A stretch of 64,000 bases of DNA, from assembly GCA_964416385.1 (NCBI GenBank), contig CAYQDW010000007.1, forward strand, positions 1 to 64,000, read 5' to 3'. A program made the translations under genes and the position numbers. The stretch is from JAUHWL01 sp964416385. Its GTDB lineage: Bacteria; Bacteroidota; Bacteroidia; Flavobacteriales; Schleiferiaceae. Shown here in pieces: positions 41,965 to 51,611 of the stretch (position 1 is the first letter of the stretch; every line of letters begins with the position of its first letter). Below the pieces are notes generated by a model that saw only the letters and a list, made by a program, of their open reading frames with translations, was not told the origin of the DNA and searched no databases.

Positions 41965-43350
41965 TTACGAGGCCAGCGCTGCGAGTTCTGCCACAAAGCG
42001 ATCACCCAAGGCGTCTGCCTCTTGCTGCGAAGGCGCTTCTGTGTAAACACGAATAATGGGCTCTGTATTAGATTTACGCAGATGCACCCAGCCCTTGTCA
42101 AAGTCAATTTTAACACCATCAATGGTATGAATTTCTTCGTGGGCATACTTTGTGGCCATCTGCTCTAAAATTGCATCTACGTCCATAGATTTATCTAAAT
42201 CTATTTTTTTCTTCGCCATAAAATAGGCAGGATAAGAATTTCTCAAGGCAGATGCAGATTGACCAGTTTTGGCCAAATGCGTTAAAAAGAGAGCGATGCC
42301 AACCAATGCATCTCTACCGTAATGAAGCTCAGGCAGAATGATGCCGCCATTGCCTTCGCCACCAATTACGGCACTGGTAGCTTTCATTTCATCAACAACA
42401 TTTACTTCACCTACGGCACTGGCACTGTAAGTGCTATTGTGGCGCGCAGCAACATCGCGGAGGGCACGACTAGACGATAAATTAGAAACCGTATGGCCTG
42501 GCGTTCTTGCAAGCAGGTAATCCGCTACGGCAACCAGGGTGTATTCTTCACCAAACATGGTTCCGTCTTCAGAAATCAATGCAAGTCTATCAACATCAGG
42601 GTCTACAACAACACCAAGATCGCAACCATGCTCTACAACGGTTTTCATGATTTCTCCCAAATGTGCTTTTAGCGGTTCTGGGTTATGGGGAAATTGACCC
42701 GTGGGCTCACAAAATAAAGGCACGATAGACTGAACACCCAATTTTTCAAGTAAGGCCGGAATGGCAATTCCGCCAGTTGAATTTACCGCATCAATAGCTA
42801 TTTTAAAATTTGCCGCTTTAATAGCATTTACGTCTACACTGGGCAAACGCAAAATTTCATCAATATGCTCATTAATGGCGTTTTCATAGGTGCTATACTT
42901 ACCGAGGTCTTGTACTTCAGCAAAAACGATTTCACCACTTTCTGCAAGGTCCAAGATGGCCATGCCTTCTGCCCCACTAATAAATTCCCCCTTGTGGTTT
43001 AATAGTTTTAGCGCATTCCATTGTACTGGATTATGACTAGCCGTTAAAATAATTCCGCCCTGTGCGGCCAACCGCGTTACCATCACCTCTACGGTTGGCG
43101 TAGTGCTTAGGCCCAAATCAATAACGTTAATTCCCAAACCAATAAGCGTATTGGCTACTAAATTGCTAATCATGCTACCACTTGGCCGGGCATCTCTACC
43201 AATAACTACCTTAACTGTGGTATCATGGTTACTTTTTAGCCAAGAACCATAGGCAGCGGCAAATTTTACGGCATCTATTGGACTTAAAGTATCGCCTTGT
43301 TTTCCGCCAATTGTTCCGCGAATTCCAGAAATTGATTTAATTAACGTCAT
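41965..43350 (-). CDS. glmM: phosphoglucosamine/phosphomannomutase family enzyme (GlmM-like)
   Basis: GlmM converts glucosamine-6-phosphate to glucosamine-1-phosphate for peptidoglycan and LPS. In 461 residues the four alpha-D-phosphohexomutase sites are visible: the catalytic Ser in LTASHNPVQWN (about 101), the metal loop DPDVDRLAL (about 250), GGEGNGGIILPELHYGRD (about 335), and the phosphate loop RKSNTEPIIRVYTEA (about 425). Assignment to GlmM over phosphomannomutase is by family impression. A -7 box lies 32 nt before the ATG. It ends 40 bases before the start of the desulfurase operon. Confidence 0.9.
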   Translation of the reverse strand: MTLIKSISGIRGTIGGKQGDTLSPIDAVKFAAAYGSWLKSNHDTTVKVVIGRDARPSGSMISNLVANTLIGLGINVIDLGLSTTPTVEVMVTRLAAQGGIILTASHNPVQWNALKLLNHKGEFISGAEGMAILDLAESGEIVFAEVQDLGKYSTYENAINEHIDEILRLPSVDVNAIKAANFKIAIDAVNSTGGIAIPALLEKLGVQSIVPLFCEPTGQFPHNPEPLKAHLGEIMKTVVEHGCDLGVVVDPDVDRLALISEDGTMFGEEYTLVAVADYLLARTPGHTVSNLSSSRALRDVAARHNSTYSASAVGEVNVVDEMKATSAVIGGEGNGGIILPELHYGRDALVGIALFLTHLAKTGQSASALRNSYPAYFMAKKKIDLDKSMDVDAILEQMATKYAHEEIHTIDGVKIDFDKGWVHLRKSNTEPIIRVYTEAPSQQEADALGDRFVAELAALAS

Positions 43351-43374
43351 GCTTTATTCTTAAACTTAAGGGCG

Positions 43375-43382
43375 CAAATATA
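43375..43382 (-). promoter_or_regulatory. -7 box of glmM
   Basis: On the minus strand the sequence is TATATTTG (TAnnTTTG), 32 nt before the ATG. No clear -33 box. Confidence 0.5.
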
Positions 43383-43565
43383 CGGGTTGACTTTACCCGA
43401 CATTTTTTAACTGTACACGTATTTTTTAATACGCTTGTGATCCATTATAAAGCCCTATTCTTGCCGCGCATTTAGACATTGTTAATTTCCTTGTGAAAAA
43501 GCAAAACAAAAGCTTCGTTTCGGCTCTTTTTTAAAAGCTACTTTTCAAGTGCAACCAAAGAGACT

Positions 43566-44960
43566 ATGTACAACAAAAGCAACACCAAAGAATTGATTGA
43601 ACGTTACGAAGTTATGCTCGCCAAAGATGAGCGTTACTTTTTTGATGTAGATCAGTTTGAAGAAATCGCAGAGTACTATTATATACATGGCGACTATAAA
43701 AAAGCCATAGGAGCGTTAGATATAGCTTGTGAACAACATCCGCAAACCAGCACCTTTGTTGTATTAAGGGCTAACTATTTGGTAGACATGAACAAACTAG
43801 ACGAAGCCGCAAAGGCGCTAGATGTTGCCGAAAGCCTTGACCCCCACAGTGAAGATCTCACCATTGCACGTGCCAATCTGTACAGTAAAAAAGGTATGCA
43901 TGGGCATGCTATACGCCTGTTAAAAAAAGCCATCCAAACCAGCACAGACCCCGGTGAATTTCATGCCATGTTAGCTGTAGAGTATCAGTCGTTAGGCAAG
44001 TATGAAGCAGCTATTAAGCATTACAAGATCACGCTGGACGAATATGATGACGATGAGATTTCAATCTATAACATCGCCCTTTGTTTTGACATGCTAGACC
44101 AACCGCAAAAAGCGATTGACTTTTTTAAGCAATTCATAAACAAACATCCTTACAATGAATTGGCATGGTACCACTTGGGCATCACCTACGCCAAAAACAA
44201 ACAACTAAAAGAGGCTATTACAGCCTTAGAATATGCTGTTTTGGTGGATGAACATTTTGTGGCCGCCTACTATGAAATGGCACGCACCTATGAGCGTTTA
44301 GAAGATTACAAAGCCGCAGCAAAAATTTACATCAGCAGCTTTGAGTATGACCAGCCATCGGGTTATATCTTTTACAAGCTTGGGCATTGCTATTTGCGGA
44401 TGAATCAGAACAAGCAAGCATTGCGCTACTTTAAAAAAGCTGTAAAAGATGATGACGGCCTAGATGAAGCTTTTTTAGAAATGGCAGCCATTTATGTGGT
44501 AGAAGGCAATATTCAAGAGGCTATTTATTCTTTAAATAAGGCCATAGCGCTTGATCCTGAAAACCCTGATTACCTGTATACTGCCATAGAAATTTATCAA
44601 AAGGCTGATTTCCCGCTGGAGATTATCAAAACCTACAAACGCATTATTGAGCTCGGTTTTGATGATGCCGATTTATATTTAGATTACAGCGAAAAACTGG
44701 CCGAAATTCTTGAGGTTGAAGACGCCCTTTTTGTGTTGGAAGAAGCTATTATAAAATACCCAGATACAGTAGACCTTTATATTGTACTGGCAGGTTATAA
44801 GCTTGCCTTGGGCGATATTGCCAACGGGGCAGAACATTTAACTGATGCCTATGCGATTTCAAACGATGCGTTGGAATTATTCCAAAATTATTTCCCGGAT
44901 TTGATTGAAGATCGCATTATTCAATTTCTGCTTGCCGAGCTTAAACAAAAACTTTGTTAG
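43566..44960 (+). CDS. cytoplasmic tetratricopeptide repeat protein
   Basis: The 464-residue protein is made of about 11 TPR units with no signal peptide. It has the N-terminal DVDQFEEIAEYYYIHGDYKKAIGALDIA, then repeats such as HAIRLLKKAIQ, KYEAAIKHYKITLDEY, DYKAAAKIYISSFEY, and NKQALRYFKKAVKDDDGLDEAFLEMAAIY. It is a protein-protein scaffold by fold. A weak -7-like TACTTTTC lies at 43539-43546 and no -33 box is evident. The partner is unknown. Confidence 0.88.
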   Translation: MYNKSNTKELIERYEVMLAKDERYFFDVDQFEEIAEYYYIHGDYKKAIGALDIACEQHPQTSTFVVLRANYLVDMNKLDEAAKALDVAESLDPHSEDLTIARANLYSKKGMHGHAIRLLKKAIQTSTDPGEFHAMLAVEYQSLGKYEAAIKHYKITLDEYDDDEISIYNIALCFDMLDQPQKAIDFFKQFINKHPYNELAWYHLGITYAKNKQLKEAITALEYAVLVDEHFVAAYYEMARTYERLEDYKAAAKIYISSFEYDQPSGYIFYKLGHCYLRMNQNKQALRYFKKAVKDDDGLDEAFLEMAAIYVVEGNIQEAIYSLNKAIALDPENPDYLYTAIEIYQKADFPLEIIKTYKRIIELGFDDADLYLDYSEKLAEILEVEDALFVLEEAIIKYPDTVDLYIVLAGYKLALGDIANGAEHLTDAYAISNDALELFQNYFPDLIEDRIIQFLLAELKQKLC

Positions 44961-44986
44961 TGCACCATTCTTGCCGATTATATTTG
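44953..44986 (+). promoter_or_regulatory. promoter of the DUF368-aroE genes
   Basis: TTTG (44953-44956), inside the last codons of the TPR gene, is 22 bases from TATATTTG (44979-44986), a full match to the Bacteroidetes promoter pattern. It predicts a leader of about 13 bases before GTG 45004. Confidence 0.7.
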
Positions 44987-45003
44987 CGCCAAATTGAAAA
45001 GAC

Positions 45004-45945
45004 GTGCAAACAAATAGATCTTTAAAAGACTACTTCATTTTATTTCTTAAAGGTGTAGGTATGGGCTGCGCTGATGTTGTTCCTGGCGTTAGTGGTGGTA
45101 CCATCGCATTTATAGCAGGCATTTACGAAGAACTAATTACGAGCATCAACAACATTAACATAAAAGCGCTCAATGTGCTTAGAAAAGACGGCATTGCAGC
45201 CTTTTGGCGACATGTTAATGGCAATTTTTTTGTGGCCCTTTTGGGCGGTATTGCCGCGGCTGTTATTTCTTTAGCCAAAATAATCACCTACCTGCTAGAC
45301 CATGAACCTGTTCTGATTTGGTCATTTTTCTTCGGTTTGGTTTTTATGAGTATTTACTTTGTTGCACGCCGCGTAAACAAGTGGCAAACCTCAAGGTACA
45401 TCGCCTTCGCCTTAGGTGCAATCTTAGCCTATTGGATCACCACTTTACCCGCCCAAGCCGAATCAAGCGCTTTGTGGTATATTTTTATTAGTGGCATGAT
45501 TGCCATTTGCGCTATGATTTTACCCGGTATCTCAGGAAGTTTTATATTACTACTTATGGGTAGTTACACAGTGGTTTTAAACGGCATACATGAGCGTCAA
45601 TATTTGCTGATCATCACCTTCATGGCCGGTGCCGCTATTGGTTTGCTCTCATTCTCTCGGCTTTTAAAATTTATGTTTGATCGCTACCATGATGTTACAA
45701 TAGCGCTCCTAAGTGGTTTTTTGCTGGGCTCACTAAACAAGATATGGCCTTGGAAAGAGCTCACAAATCCAGTTTTTGTTAAGGACAAAACCATTTATCT
45801 CGAGTATAACAACCTCCTACCAAATACCTATACAGAAATCACGGCCAATGCATCCCATTTGGGGTGGGCCATCATGCTTTTTGCCTTTGGTATGCTGCTT
45901 ATCTTTTTGTTGGAGAAGTTAGCCGGGCACAAGCAAGAATCATGA
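45004..45945 (+). CDS. DUF368 membrane protein (PopT-type polyprenyl phosphate translocase family)
   Basis: The 313-residue protein has about eight hydrophobic segments and the DUF368 hallmark GVGMGCADVVPGVSGGTIAFIAGIYEELI near the N-terminus, plus the related half-site CAMILPGISGSFILLLMG in the second half. DUF368 proteins were reported to recycle undecaprenyl phosphate across the membrane (PopT of Staphylococcus aureus), so a role in cell wall lipid carrier return is likely but not shown here. The start is GTG 45004. It overlaps aroE by four bases. Confidence 0.88.
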   Translation: MQTNRSLKDYFILFLKGVGMGCADVVPGVSGGTIAFIAGIYEELITSINNINIKALNVLRKDGIAAFWRHVNGNFFVALLGGIAAAVISLAKIITYLLDHEPVLIWSFFFGLVFMSIYFVARRVNKWQTSRYIAFALGAILAYWITTLPAQAESSALWYIFISGMIAICAMILPGISGSFILLLMGSYTVVLNGIHERQYLLIITFMAGAAIGLLSFSRLLKFMFDRYHDVTIALLSGFLLGSLNKIWPWKELTNPVFVKDKTIYLEYNNLLPNTYTEITANASHLGWAIMLFAFGMLLIFLLEKLAGHKQES

Positions 45946-46667
45946 AAATTTTTGGTCTTATTGGGTATCCTTTAGGTCATAGCTGGTCGCCAGCATATTT
46001 TAATGCAAAGTTCAAAGAGGCAGGTATCGCAGCACAATACATGTGTTTTGAATTACCAGAAATCGGTGCATTCCCTAATCTTATAGAAAACACCCCGCTG
46101 CTTGCTGGTTTAAATGTTACCATACCTTATAAGGAAGCGATTATCCCCTACCTCGATGAATTATCGCCAACAGCTAAAGCCATAGGTGCTGTTAATACCA
46201 TTGCTTTTAAAGACGGGAAACTTATTGGCCACAATACAGATGCGTTTGGCTTTTCAGAAACACTTAAAAAATGTACACTTAAAAAAGACGTTAAAGCCTT
46301 AATTTTAGGTACAGGTGGTGCCGCTAAAGCGGTTGCCTACGTCTTGGGGCAAAACGGCATTCAACACACATTTGTTAGTCAAACAAATGCTGGAGTCATA
46401 CAATACCATCAGCTTACAGCAGCAACCATTGCAGAATATCAGCTCATCATCAACTGTACGCCCGTGGGTATGGCACCCAAAACGGACGCTATGCCTAAAA
46501 TCCCAATTTCGGATATTAGTAGCACGCATGTAGTCATTGATTTAATCTACAATCCGCCACAAACTATATTACTTAAAAAAGCAGCGGCACAAGGAGCACA
46601 AACCATGAATGGCCAATATATGTTAGAGCAACAAGCAGAGAAAGCTTGGCAGATATGGCTACCTTAA
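45942..46667 (+). CDS. aroE: shikimate dehydrogenase
   Basis: AroE reduces 3-dehydroshikimate to shikimate with NADPH in aromatic amino acid synthesis. The 241-residue product starts at ATG 45942 (MKIFGLIGYPLGHSWSP); the reading frame extends upstream to 45864 but only inside DUF368. The catalytic Lys is in VTIPYKEAI (about 64) and Asp in NTDAFGF (about 98), and the NADP loop GTGGAAKAV is near 126. Translation is coupled to DUF368 by the ATGA overlap. Confidence 0.94.
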   Translation: MKIFGLIGYPLGHSWSPAYFNAKFKEAGIAAQYMCFELPEIGAFPNLIENTPLLAGLNVTIPYKEAIIPYLDELSPTAKAIGAVNTIAFKDGKLIGHNTDAFGFSETLKKCTLKKDVKALILGTGGAAKAVAYVLGQNGIQHTFVSQTNAGVIQYHQLTAATIAEYQLIINCTPVGMAPKTDAMPKIPISDISSTHVVIDLIYNPPQTILLKKAAAQGAQTMNGQYMLEQQAEKAWQIWLP

Positions 46668-46677
46668 CGCAGAAGTG

Positions 46678-46685
46678 TACTTTTG
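46678..46685 (+). promoter_or_regulatory. -7 box of the DUF349 gene
   Basis: TACTTTTG matches TAnnTTTG. It lies 11 bases after the aroE stop and 28 nt before ATG 46706. A -33 element is not clear at 17-23 bases. Confidence 0.5.
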
Positions 46686-46705
46686 CATGAAACATTCCCA
46701 TATAT

Positions 46706-48610
46706 ATGGAAGATAAAGAAAAACAAGCGCTTCAACCAGAAGAATCATCTAACACCATTGAAAACACTGAAGAGGTTTTAGATGAAACGGTTGACACCCC
46801 CGAGGTAGAAAGTGACGAGCACGAAGAAACAGACGAATATGCTGCAGAGCATAAAGAATTGCCGGACTATGAGCTTATGTCTGTGGCGGCATTGTGTAAA
46901 GAGGCAGAACGACTTTTAAACACACAAGAACCACAACATATAAAAGAAGAGATGGAGGGTATTCATGCAGCGGCCTTAAAAGCGTTGGATGAAGTACGGA
47001 ACGAAAAACTACAAGCTTTTATAGAGGAAGGTGGCAATGAAATTGATTTTCAATACGACCAACCCGAGCGCAAAAACATCCAACAACTATATCGCGATTA
47101 TAAGCAGAAGCGCCGCGCCTATTACCAAAAGCTAGAGGCGCAACTCATGCTCAACTTGGATGTAAAAAAGACCATTATCGAGGAACTAAAGCAGCTGCCC
47201 AATACCACAGACAGCGTTCCTAACAAATACAGTCGTTTTAGAGAACTACAAGACCGCTGGCATGCAACAGGGCCTGTACCGCGCACAGAAAGCAATGAAT
47301 TATGGAATAATTATCACCACCATATTGATAATTTCTATGACTTTCTGCGAATTAGCAACCAGTTACGCGAACTTGACCTTAAGAAAAACCTTGAAGCTAA
47401 AACCGCTCTATGTGAAGAAGCAGAGGCGCTTAGCAACCATGAGGCAAATCATGAAACCTTCAAAGTATTGCAGCAACTGCATGCTAAATGGAAACGCATT
47501 GGTCCTGTAGATCGCGAACAAAGTGAACCCATTTGGGAGCGATTTAGCAATGCCACAAAGGCTATTCATGATAAAAGGCATGAATTTTACACGGCCCTGA
47601 GAGCCCAGCGCGAAGACTTATTAGAACAAAAACGCAACATCATTGCACAAATAGAAGCGCTAAATGTAGAGGCGCTGAGTACACATGGCGCTTGGCAGAC
47701 AGCTATGCGAAAAATTGAAGAGTACCGCGAAGCCTTTAAGGCCATTGGGAGAATTGGTTTGCCAGGTAATGATATCGTTTGGGAGGCCTTTAGAGAAGCG
47801 AACCGCAAATTCAATCGTGCTAAAAATCAATTTTATAAATCGCTAAAGGCACAACATCAAGAAAATCTTGAACGCAAAAATGCACTTTTGGCGCGTGCGC
47901 AAAGCCTAATGGAGAGCACCGACTGGAAGGGAACAGCAAATGAGCTTAAGCAAATTCAAGCTGAATGGAAAAAAATAGGTTACGTGCCAAAGGCCGAAAG
48001 CGATCGTATTTGGAAAGAGTTTCGCGCGGCCTGTAATCACTTTTTTGATCGCTTAACAGCACAAAACAAAGAAAAAGATAAAGCCTTTGCAGGAAACTTA
48101 GCTGCCAAAGAAGCACTTTTAGAAAAGGTAAAAAGCTGGGTTCCAACCAATGAAAAAGGTGAAGGCATTTCTGAATTAAAGGAAATGATTGCGGCTTGGA
48201 AAGAAATAGGCCGCGTTCCGCAAGACAAGCGCGAAATTGAAAATACCTTTAACAAATTGCTTGATGCGCACTTTAAAACGTTGAAATTGAACAAGCGCGA
48301 GGCAAGTATGATTCACTTTGAAAACAAGGTGCAGCATATCATGGAAGGTGATAACGCCAGAGAGATTGGGCGTTTTAAAGACGAACTGAAACGTAAAATT
48401 GAAGACGCACAAAAAGAACTCAGCCAGCTAGAAAATAACATGATGTTCTTTGCCCACGCGGATGAAAAAAATCCTATTGTGAAAGAGGCAAAGAGAAATG
48501 TTGAGCGGGCACGCGAAAATGTTGAGCTTTTAAAACATAAGCTCAAGACGTTTAAAAAGACTGAGAGCATGTCTAATCAGGCTACTGACGAAAACACCGA
48601 AACCGCGTAA
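46706..48610 (+). CDS. DUF349 domain protein
   Basis: The 634-residue protein has an acidic N-terminus (about 1-65), then several DUF349 repeats of about 70 residues, with hallmarks RDRWHATGPVPRTESNELWNNY, LHAKWKRIGPVDREQSEPIWERF and QAEWKKIGYVPKAESDRIWKEF, and a charged coiled-coil C-terminus (about 550-634). DUF349 is found in bacteria and has no established activity. The product is cytoplasmic and mostly helical. It precedes uvrB by 15 bases and is probably co-transcribed. Confidence 0.92.
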   Translation: MEDKEKQALQPEESSNTIENTEEVLDETVDTPEVESDEHEETDEYAAEHKELPDYELMSVAALCKEAERLLNTQEPQHIKEEMEGIHAAALKALDEVRNEKLQAFIEEGGNEIDFQYDQPERKNIQQLYRDYKQKRRAYYQKLEAQLMLNLDVKKTIIEELKQLPNTTDSVPNKYSRFRELQDRWHATGPVPRTESNELWNNYHHHIDNFYDFLRISNQLRELDLKKNLEAKTALCEEAEALSNHEANHETFKVLQQLHAKWKRIGPVDREQSEPIWERFSNATKAIHDKRHEFYTALRAQREDLLEQKRNIIAQIEALNVEALSTHGAWQTAMRKIEEYREAFKAIGRIGLPGNDIVWEAFREANRKFNRAKNQFYKSLKAQHQENLERKNALLARAQSLMESTDWKGTANELKQIQAEWKKIGYVPKAESDRIWKEFRAACNHFFDRLTAQNKEKDKAFAGNLAAKEALLEKVKSWVPTNEKGEGISELKEMIAAWKEIGRVPQDKREIENTFNKLLDAHFKTLKLNKREASMIHFENKVQHIMEGDNAREIGRFKDELKRKIEDAQKELSQLENNMMFFAHADEKNPIVKEAKRNVERARENVELLKHKLKTFKKTESMSNQATDENTETA

Positions 48611-48625
48611 ATTGGGGCCTAATTC

Positions 48626-50641
48626 ATGAATTTTAAACTTGTAGCCGATTTCAAACCAACGGGTGACCAGCCCGGGGCGATAAGACAATTGGCTGAAGGT
48701 ATAGACTCTGGTGCACCGCACCAAACGCTACTTGGGGTAACAGGATCAGGAAAAACCTTTACCGTTGCCAATGTGGTGCAAGAAATTCAGCGGCCTACAC
48801 TGGTGCTTAGTCACAACAAAACCCTCGCTGCGCAGCTATATGGGGAATTTAAGCAGTTCTTTCCAGAAAATGCAGTGGAATATTTTGTGAGCTATTACGA
48901 CTATTATCAGCCTGAGGCCTACATCCCCACCACTGGCATTTATATAGAAAAAGACCTAAGCATAAACGAAGAAATTGAAAAGATGCGGCTGAGCACCACC
49001 TCTAGCTTGCTTAGCGGCAGGCGCGATGTTTTGGTGGTTGCATCTGTGAGCTGTTTATATGGCATGGGTAATCCTGATGCTTTTAACAGCGGCGTTATTG
49101 AAGTCATAGTAGGCGATTTAATTGGTAGAAACAAATTTCTCCACCGCCTGGTAAATGCGCTTTATGCCCGTACCACAGCAGAATTTAAGCGAGGTAGCTT
49201 TCGGGTTAAAGGCGATACGGTAGATGTTTTCCCTGCTTATGCAGATAGCTATTACCGCTTCCATTTTTGGGGTGATGAAATTGAAAAGATTGAACATTGG
49301 GATCCCTTGTCTAATGAGCGCCTAGAGCAGCTACAGCAACTCCGCATTTATCCAGCAAACTTATTTGTTACAGAAAAAGATCAGCTACAGCGTGCCATTC
49401 ATGCCATACAAGATGATATGGTTGCGCAGGTTGAATTCTTCGCAAACAATGGCAGACCTCTAGAAGCTAAACGCCTTCAAGAACGCACAGAATTCGATCT
49501 AGAAATGATACGCGAGCTGGGCTATTGCAGTGGTATAGAAAACTATAGCCGCTATTTAGACGGCAGGCTGCCTGGCACGCGCCCATTTTGTTTGCTAGAT
49601 TACTTTCCATCAGATTACCTCATGGTTATTGATGAAAGCCACGTAACCTTACCCCAAGTGCGTGCCATGTATGGCGGAGATAGAAGCAGAAAAGAAAACT
49701 TGGTGGAATATGGCTTTAGACTACCAGCTGCTTTAGATAATAGACCGCTGAAATTTGAAGAGTTTGAGCAATTACAAAACCAGGTGATTTACGTTAGCGC
49801 AACCCCCGCTGATTATGAATTGCAACGCAGTGAAGGTGTAATTGTAGAGCAGTTAATTAGACCGACAGGCCTTTTAGACCCCAATATTGAAGTCCGCCCA
49901 TGTGAAAACCAAGTGGATGATTTAATGGCCGAAATTCACAAACGCGTGGCCTTAGATGAACGCATTTTGGTAACCACACTTACCAAACGAATGGCCGAAG
50001 AACTCACCAAGTATTTTACCCGTTACGGCATCCGATGCCGTTATATACACAGTGATGTGGATACCCTAGAACGTGTAGAAATTATGCGCGATTTACGGCT
50101 TGGTGTATTTGATGTGCTCATTGGTGTAAACCTCTTACGCGAGGGGCTTGATTTCCCAGAAGTGAGTCTTGTTGCCATCATGGATGCTGACAAGGAAGGT
50201 TTTTTACGCAGTGAACGCAGTTTGGTGCAAACTATTGGCCGTGCTGCCAGAAACGTGAACGGCCTAGCTATTATGTATGCTGACCACATTACCCACAGCA
50301 TGCAACAAACCATTGACGAAACTTACCGCAGGCGCGCCAAGCAAGAAGCCTATAATGCTGCGCATGGTGTAACACCTCAAGCTTTAAAAAAGAGCAAAGA
50401 AAGTATCATGCGGCAAACGCAAGCGGCAAAACGCGAGCATCGCTATGAGGTAGAACACGGCCTTACGCAAGCTGCTGATCAGCGCGCCACATACCATACC
50501 AAGACGGATTACGAAAAGGCCATCCGCGATACGCGTAAAAAAATGGAGCAGGCTGCTAAAAATCTTGATTTTATTGAGGCCGCTAGATTACGTGATATGC
50601 TTATTGATCTAGAAGGTGAAGCCAAAAAGGTGAAACAATAG
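48626..50641 (+). CDS. uvrB: excinuclease ABC subunit B
   Basis: UvrB verifies DNA damage and, with UvrA and UvrC, makes the incision in nucleotide excision repair. The 671-residue product starts MNFKLVADFKPTGDQPGAI, with Walker A GVTGSGKT (about 38), the beta-hairpin region VSYYDYYQPEAYIP (about 93), Walker B region VIDESH (about 335), motif VI IGRAAR (about 540), and a C-terminal UVR domain (KNLDFIEAARLRDMLIDL, about 645). The length fits the family. It follows the DUF349 gene by 15 bases. Confidence 0.97.
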   Translation: MNFKLVADFKPTGDQPGAIRQLAEGIDSGAPHQTLLGVTGSGKTFTVANVVQEIQRPTLVLSHNKTLAAQLYGEFKQFFPENAVEYFVSYYDYYQPEAYIPTTGIYIEKDLSINEEIEKMRLSTTSSLLSGRRDVLVVASVSCLYGMGNPDAFNSGVIEVIVGDLIGRNKFLHRLVNALYARTTAEFKRGSFRVKGDTVDVFPAYADSYYRFHFWGDEIEKIEHWDPLSNERLEQLQQLRIYPANLFVTEKDQLQRAIHAIQDDMVAQVEFFANNGRPLEAKRLQERTEFDLEMIRELGYCSGIENYSRYLDGRLPGTRPFCLLDYFPSDYLMVIDESHVTLPQVRAMYGGDRSRKENLVEYGFRLPAALDNRPLKFEEFEQLQNQVIYVSATPADYELQRSEGVIVEQLIRPTGLLDPNIEVRPCENQVDDLMAEIHKRVALDERILVTTLTKRMAEELTKYFTRYGIRCRYIHSDVDTLERVEIMRDLRLGVFDVLIGVNLLREGLDFPEVSLVAIMDADKEGFLRSERSLVQTIGRAARNVNGLAIMYADHITHSMQQTIDETYRRRAKQEAYNAAHGVTPQALKKSKESIMRQTQAAKREHRYEVEHGLTQAADQRATYHTKTDYEKAIRDTRKKMEQAAKNLDFIEAARLRDMLIDLEGEAKKVKQ

Positions 50642-50690
50642 TTTTAACTAATACCTTGGTAACCAACGATTAATAGTTACTGCCGTTTAA

Positions 50691-51611
50691 ATGACAAGCT
50701 ATTTCAAAATACAGTTTCAACTATTTAGAAGAGAATTGCTCGCCAGGGCAATTAGTCCAAGACTTATAGTGTTGATTGTCATTTTTGGTTTTGTGCCATT
50801 TTCCAACTATCTGTTTAAAACATATGCAATTGCAGGGTGGCTATATATTGCCATGCCATTCGTATTGTTGGTGCAATTAAGTGCGCAAAAGCGGACGAAG
50901 TTTTACAAATCCATTTTTAACGCAGATCGCTATCGTCAAATTCGATTGACAGAAAACCTGCTGCTATGCGCGCCTTTTGCCATTTATTTAGCTATTAATG
51001 GTTATTATCTACAAGCTATAATCACCATAATACTTAGTATCGCCTTGGTGTTCATAAGCTATAGAAAACCAATTAATGTAGCTTTACCAACCCCCTTTAA
51101 AGCAAATTCTTTTGAATTTATTAGGGGATTTAGAAGAACGTTTTTTCTGCATTTATTTGGTTATGCTCTGGCTTTTGCCGCTATCTACAGTAAAAATCCG
51201 AATTTAGGTATAGCCAGCATATTGATTTCTATTTTAACCTGCATGGGCTATTTCTATTACAGGGAGCCATCTTTTTTTATTTGGATTAATGTGGCGCCCG
51301 CAGACCAATTCTTATACAACAAAATCATTATGAGTTGTGTATATGCTATATTACTCGTTTTGCCGAGCTTCACTATTCTGGCCGTTGGCTTTTTAAATTA
51401 TTTTGATGTCTTTTTGTTCGTTCTGTTTCTCGGATTGGCCTTTTTGAGCGCTGTTATTCTGGCCAAATACACATCCTTTCCGAATGAAATCACAATACCG
51501 AACAGCATCCTCATTATGTGCTGCATTCCACTTCCGCCGCTTATCCTAATTGTTCTCTACATCCTCAACAAAAAGGCCATTGCCAACATTAATAGCTTGG
51601 TAAATGATTAG
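50691..51611 (+). CDS. ABC transporter permease-like membrane protein
   Basis: This 306-residue protein has ten or more hydrophobic segments, with no signal peptide and a basic N-terminus (FKIQFQLFRRELLARA). The ATPase gene begins inside its last codons (8-base overlap), so it is the likely membrane partner of a two-component exporter. The sequence does not match a family I can name; ABC-2 type permeases of Bacteroidota are often this divergent. The transported substance is unknown. Confidence 0.7.
   Translation: MTSYFKIQFQLFRRELLARAISPRLIVLIVIFGFVPFSNYLFKTYAIAGWLYIAMPFVLLVQLSAQKRTKFYKSIFNADRYRQIRLTENLLLCAPFAIYLAINGYYLQAIITIILSIALVFISYRKPINVALPTPFKANSFEFIRGFRRTFFLHLFGYALAFAAIYSKNPNLGIASILISILTCMGYFYYREPSFFIWINVAPADQFLYNKIIMSCVYAILLVLPSFTILAVGFLNYFDVFLFVLFLGLAFLSAVILAKYTSFPNEITIPNSILIMCCIPLPPLILIVLYILNKKAIANINSLVND

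Noticed and set aside
45864..45941. Upstream extension of aroE into DUF368
   Set aside because: The family N-terminus MKIFGLIGYPLGHSWSP starts at 45942 and the extension is only DUF368 sequence read in another frame.
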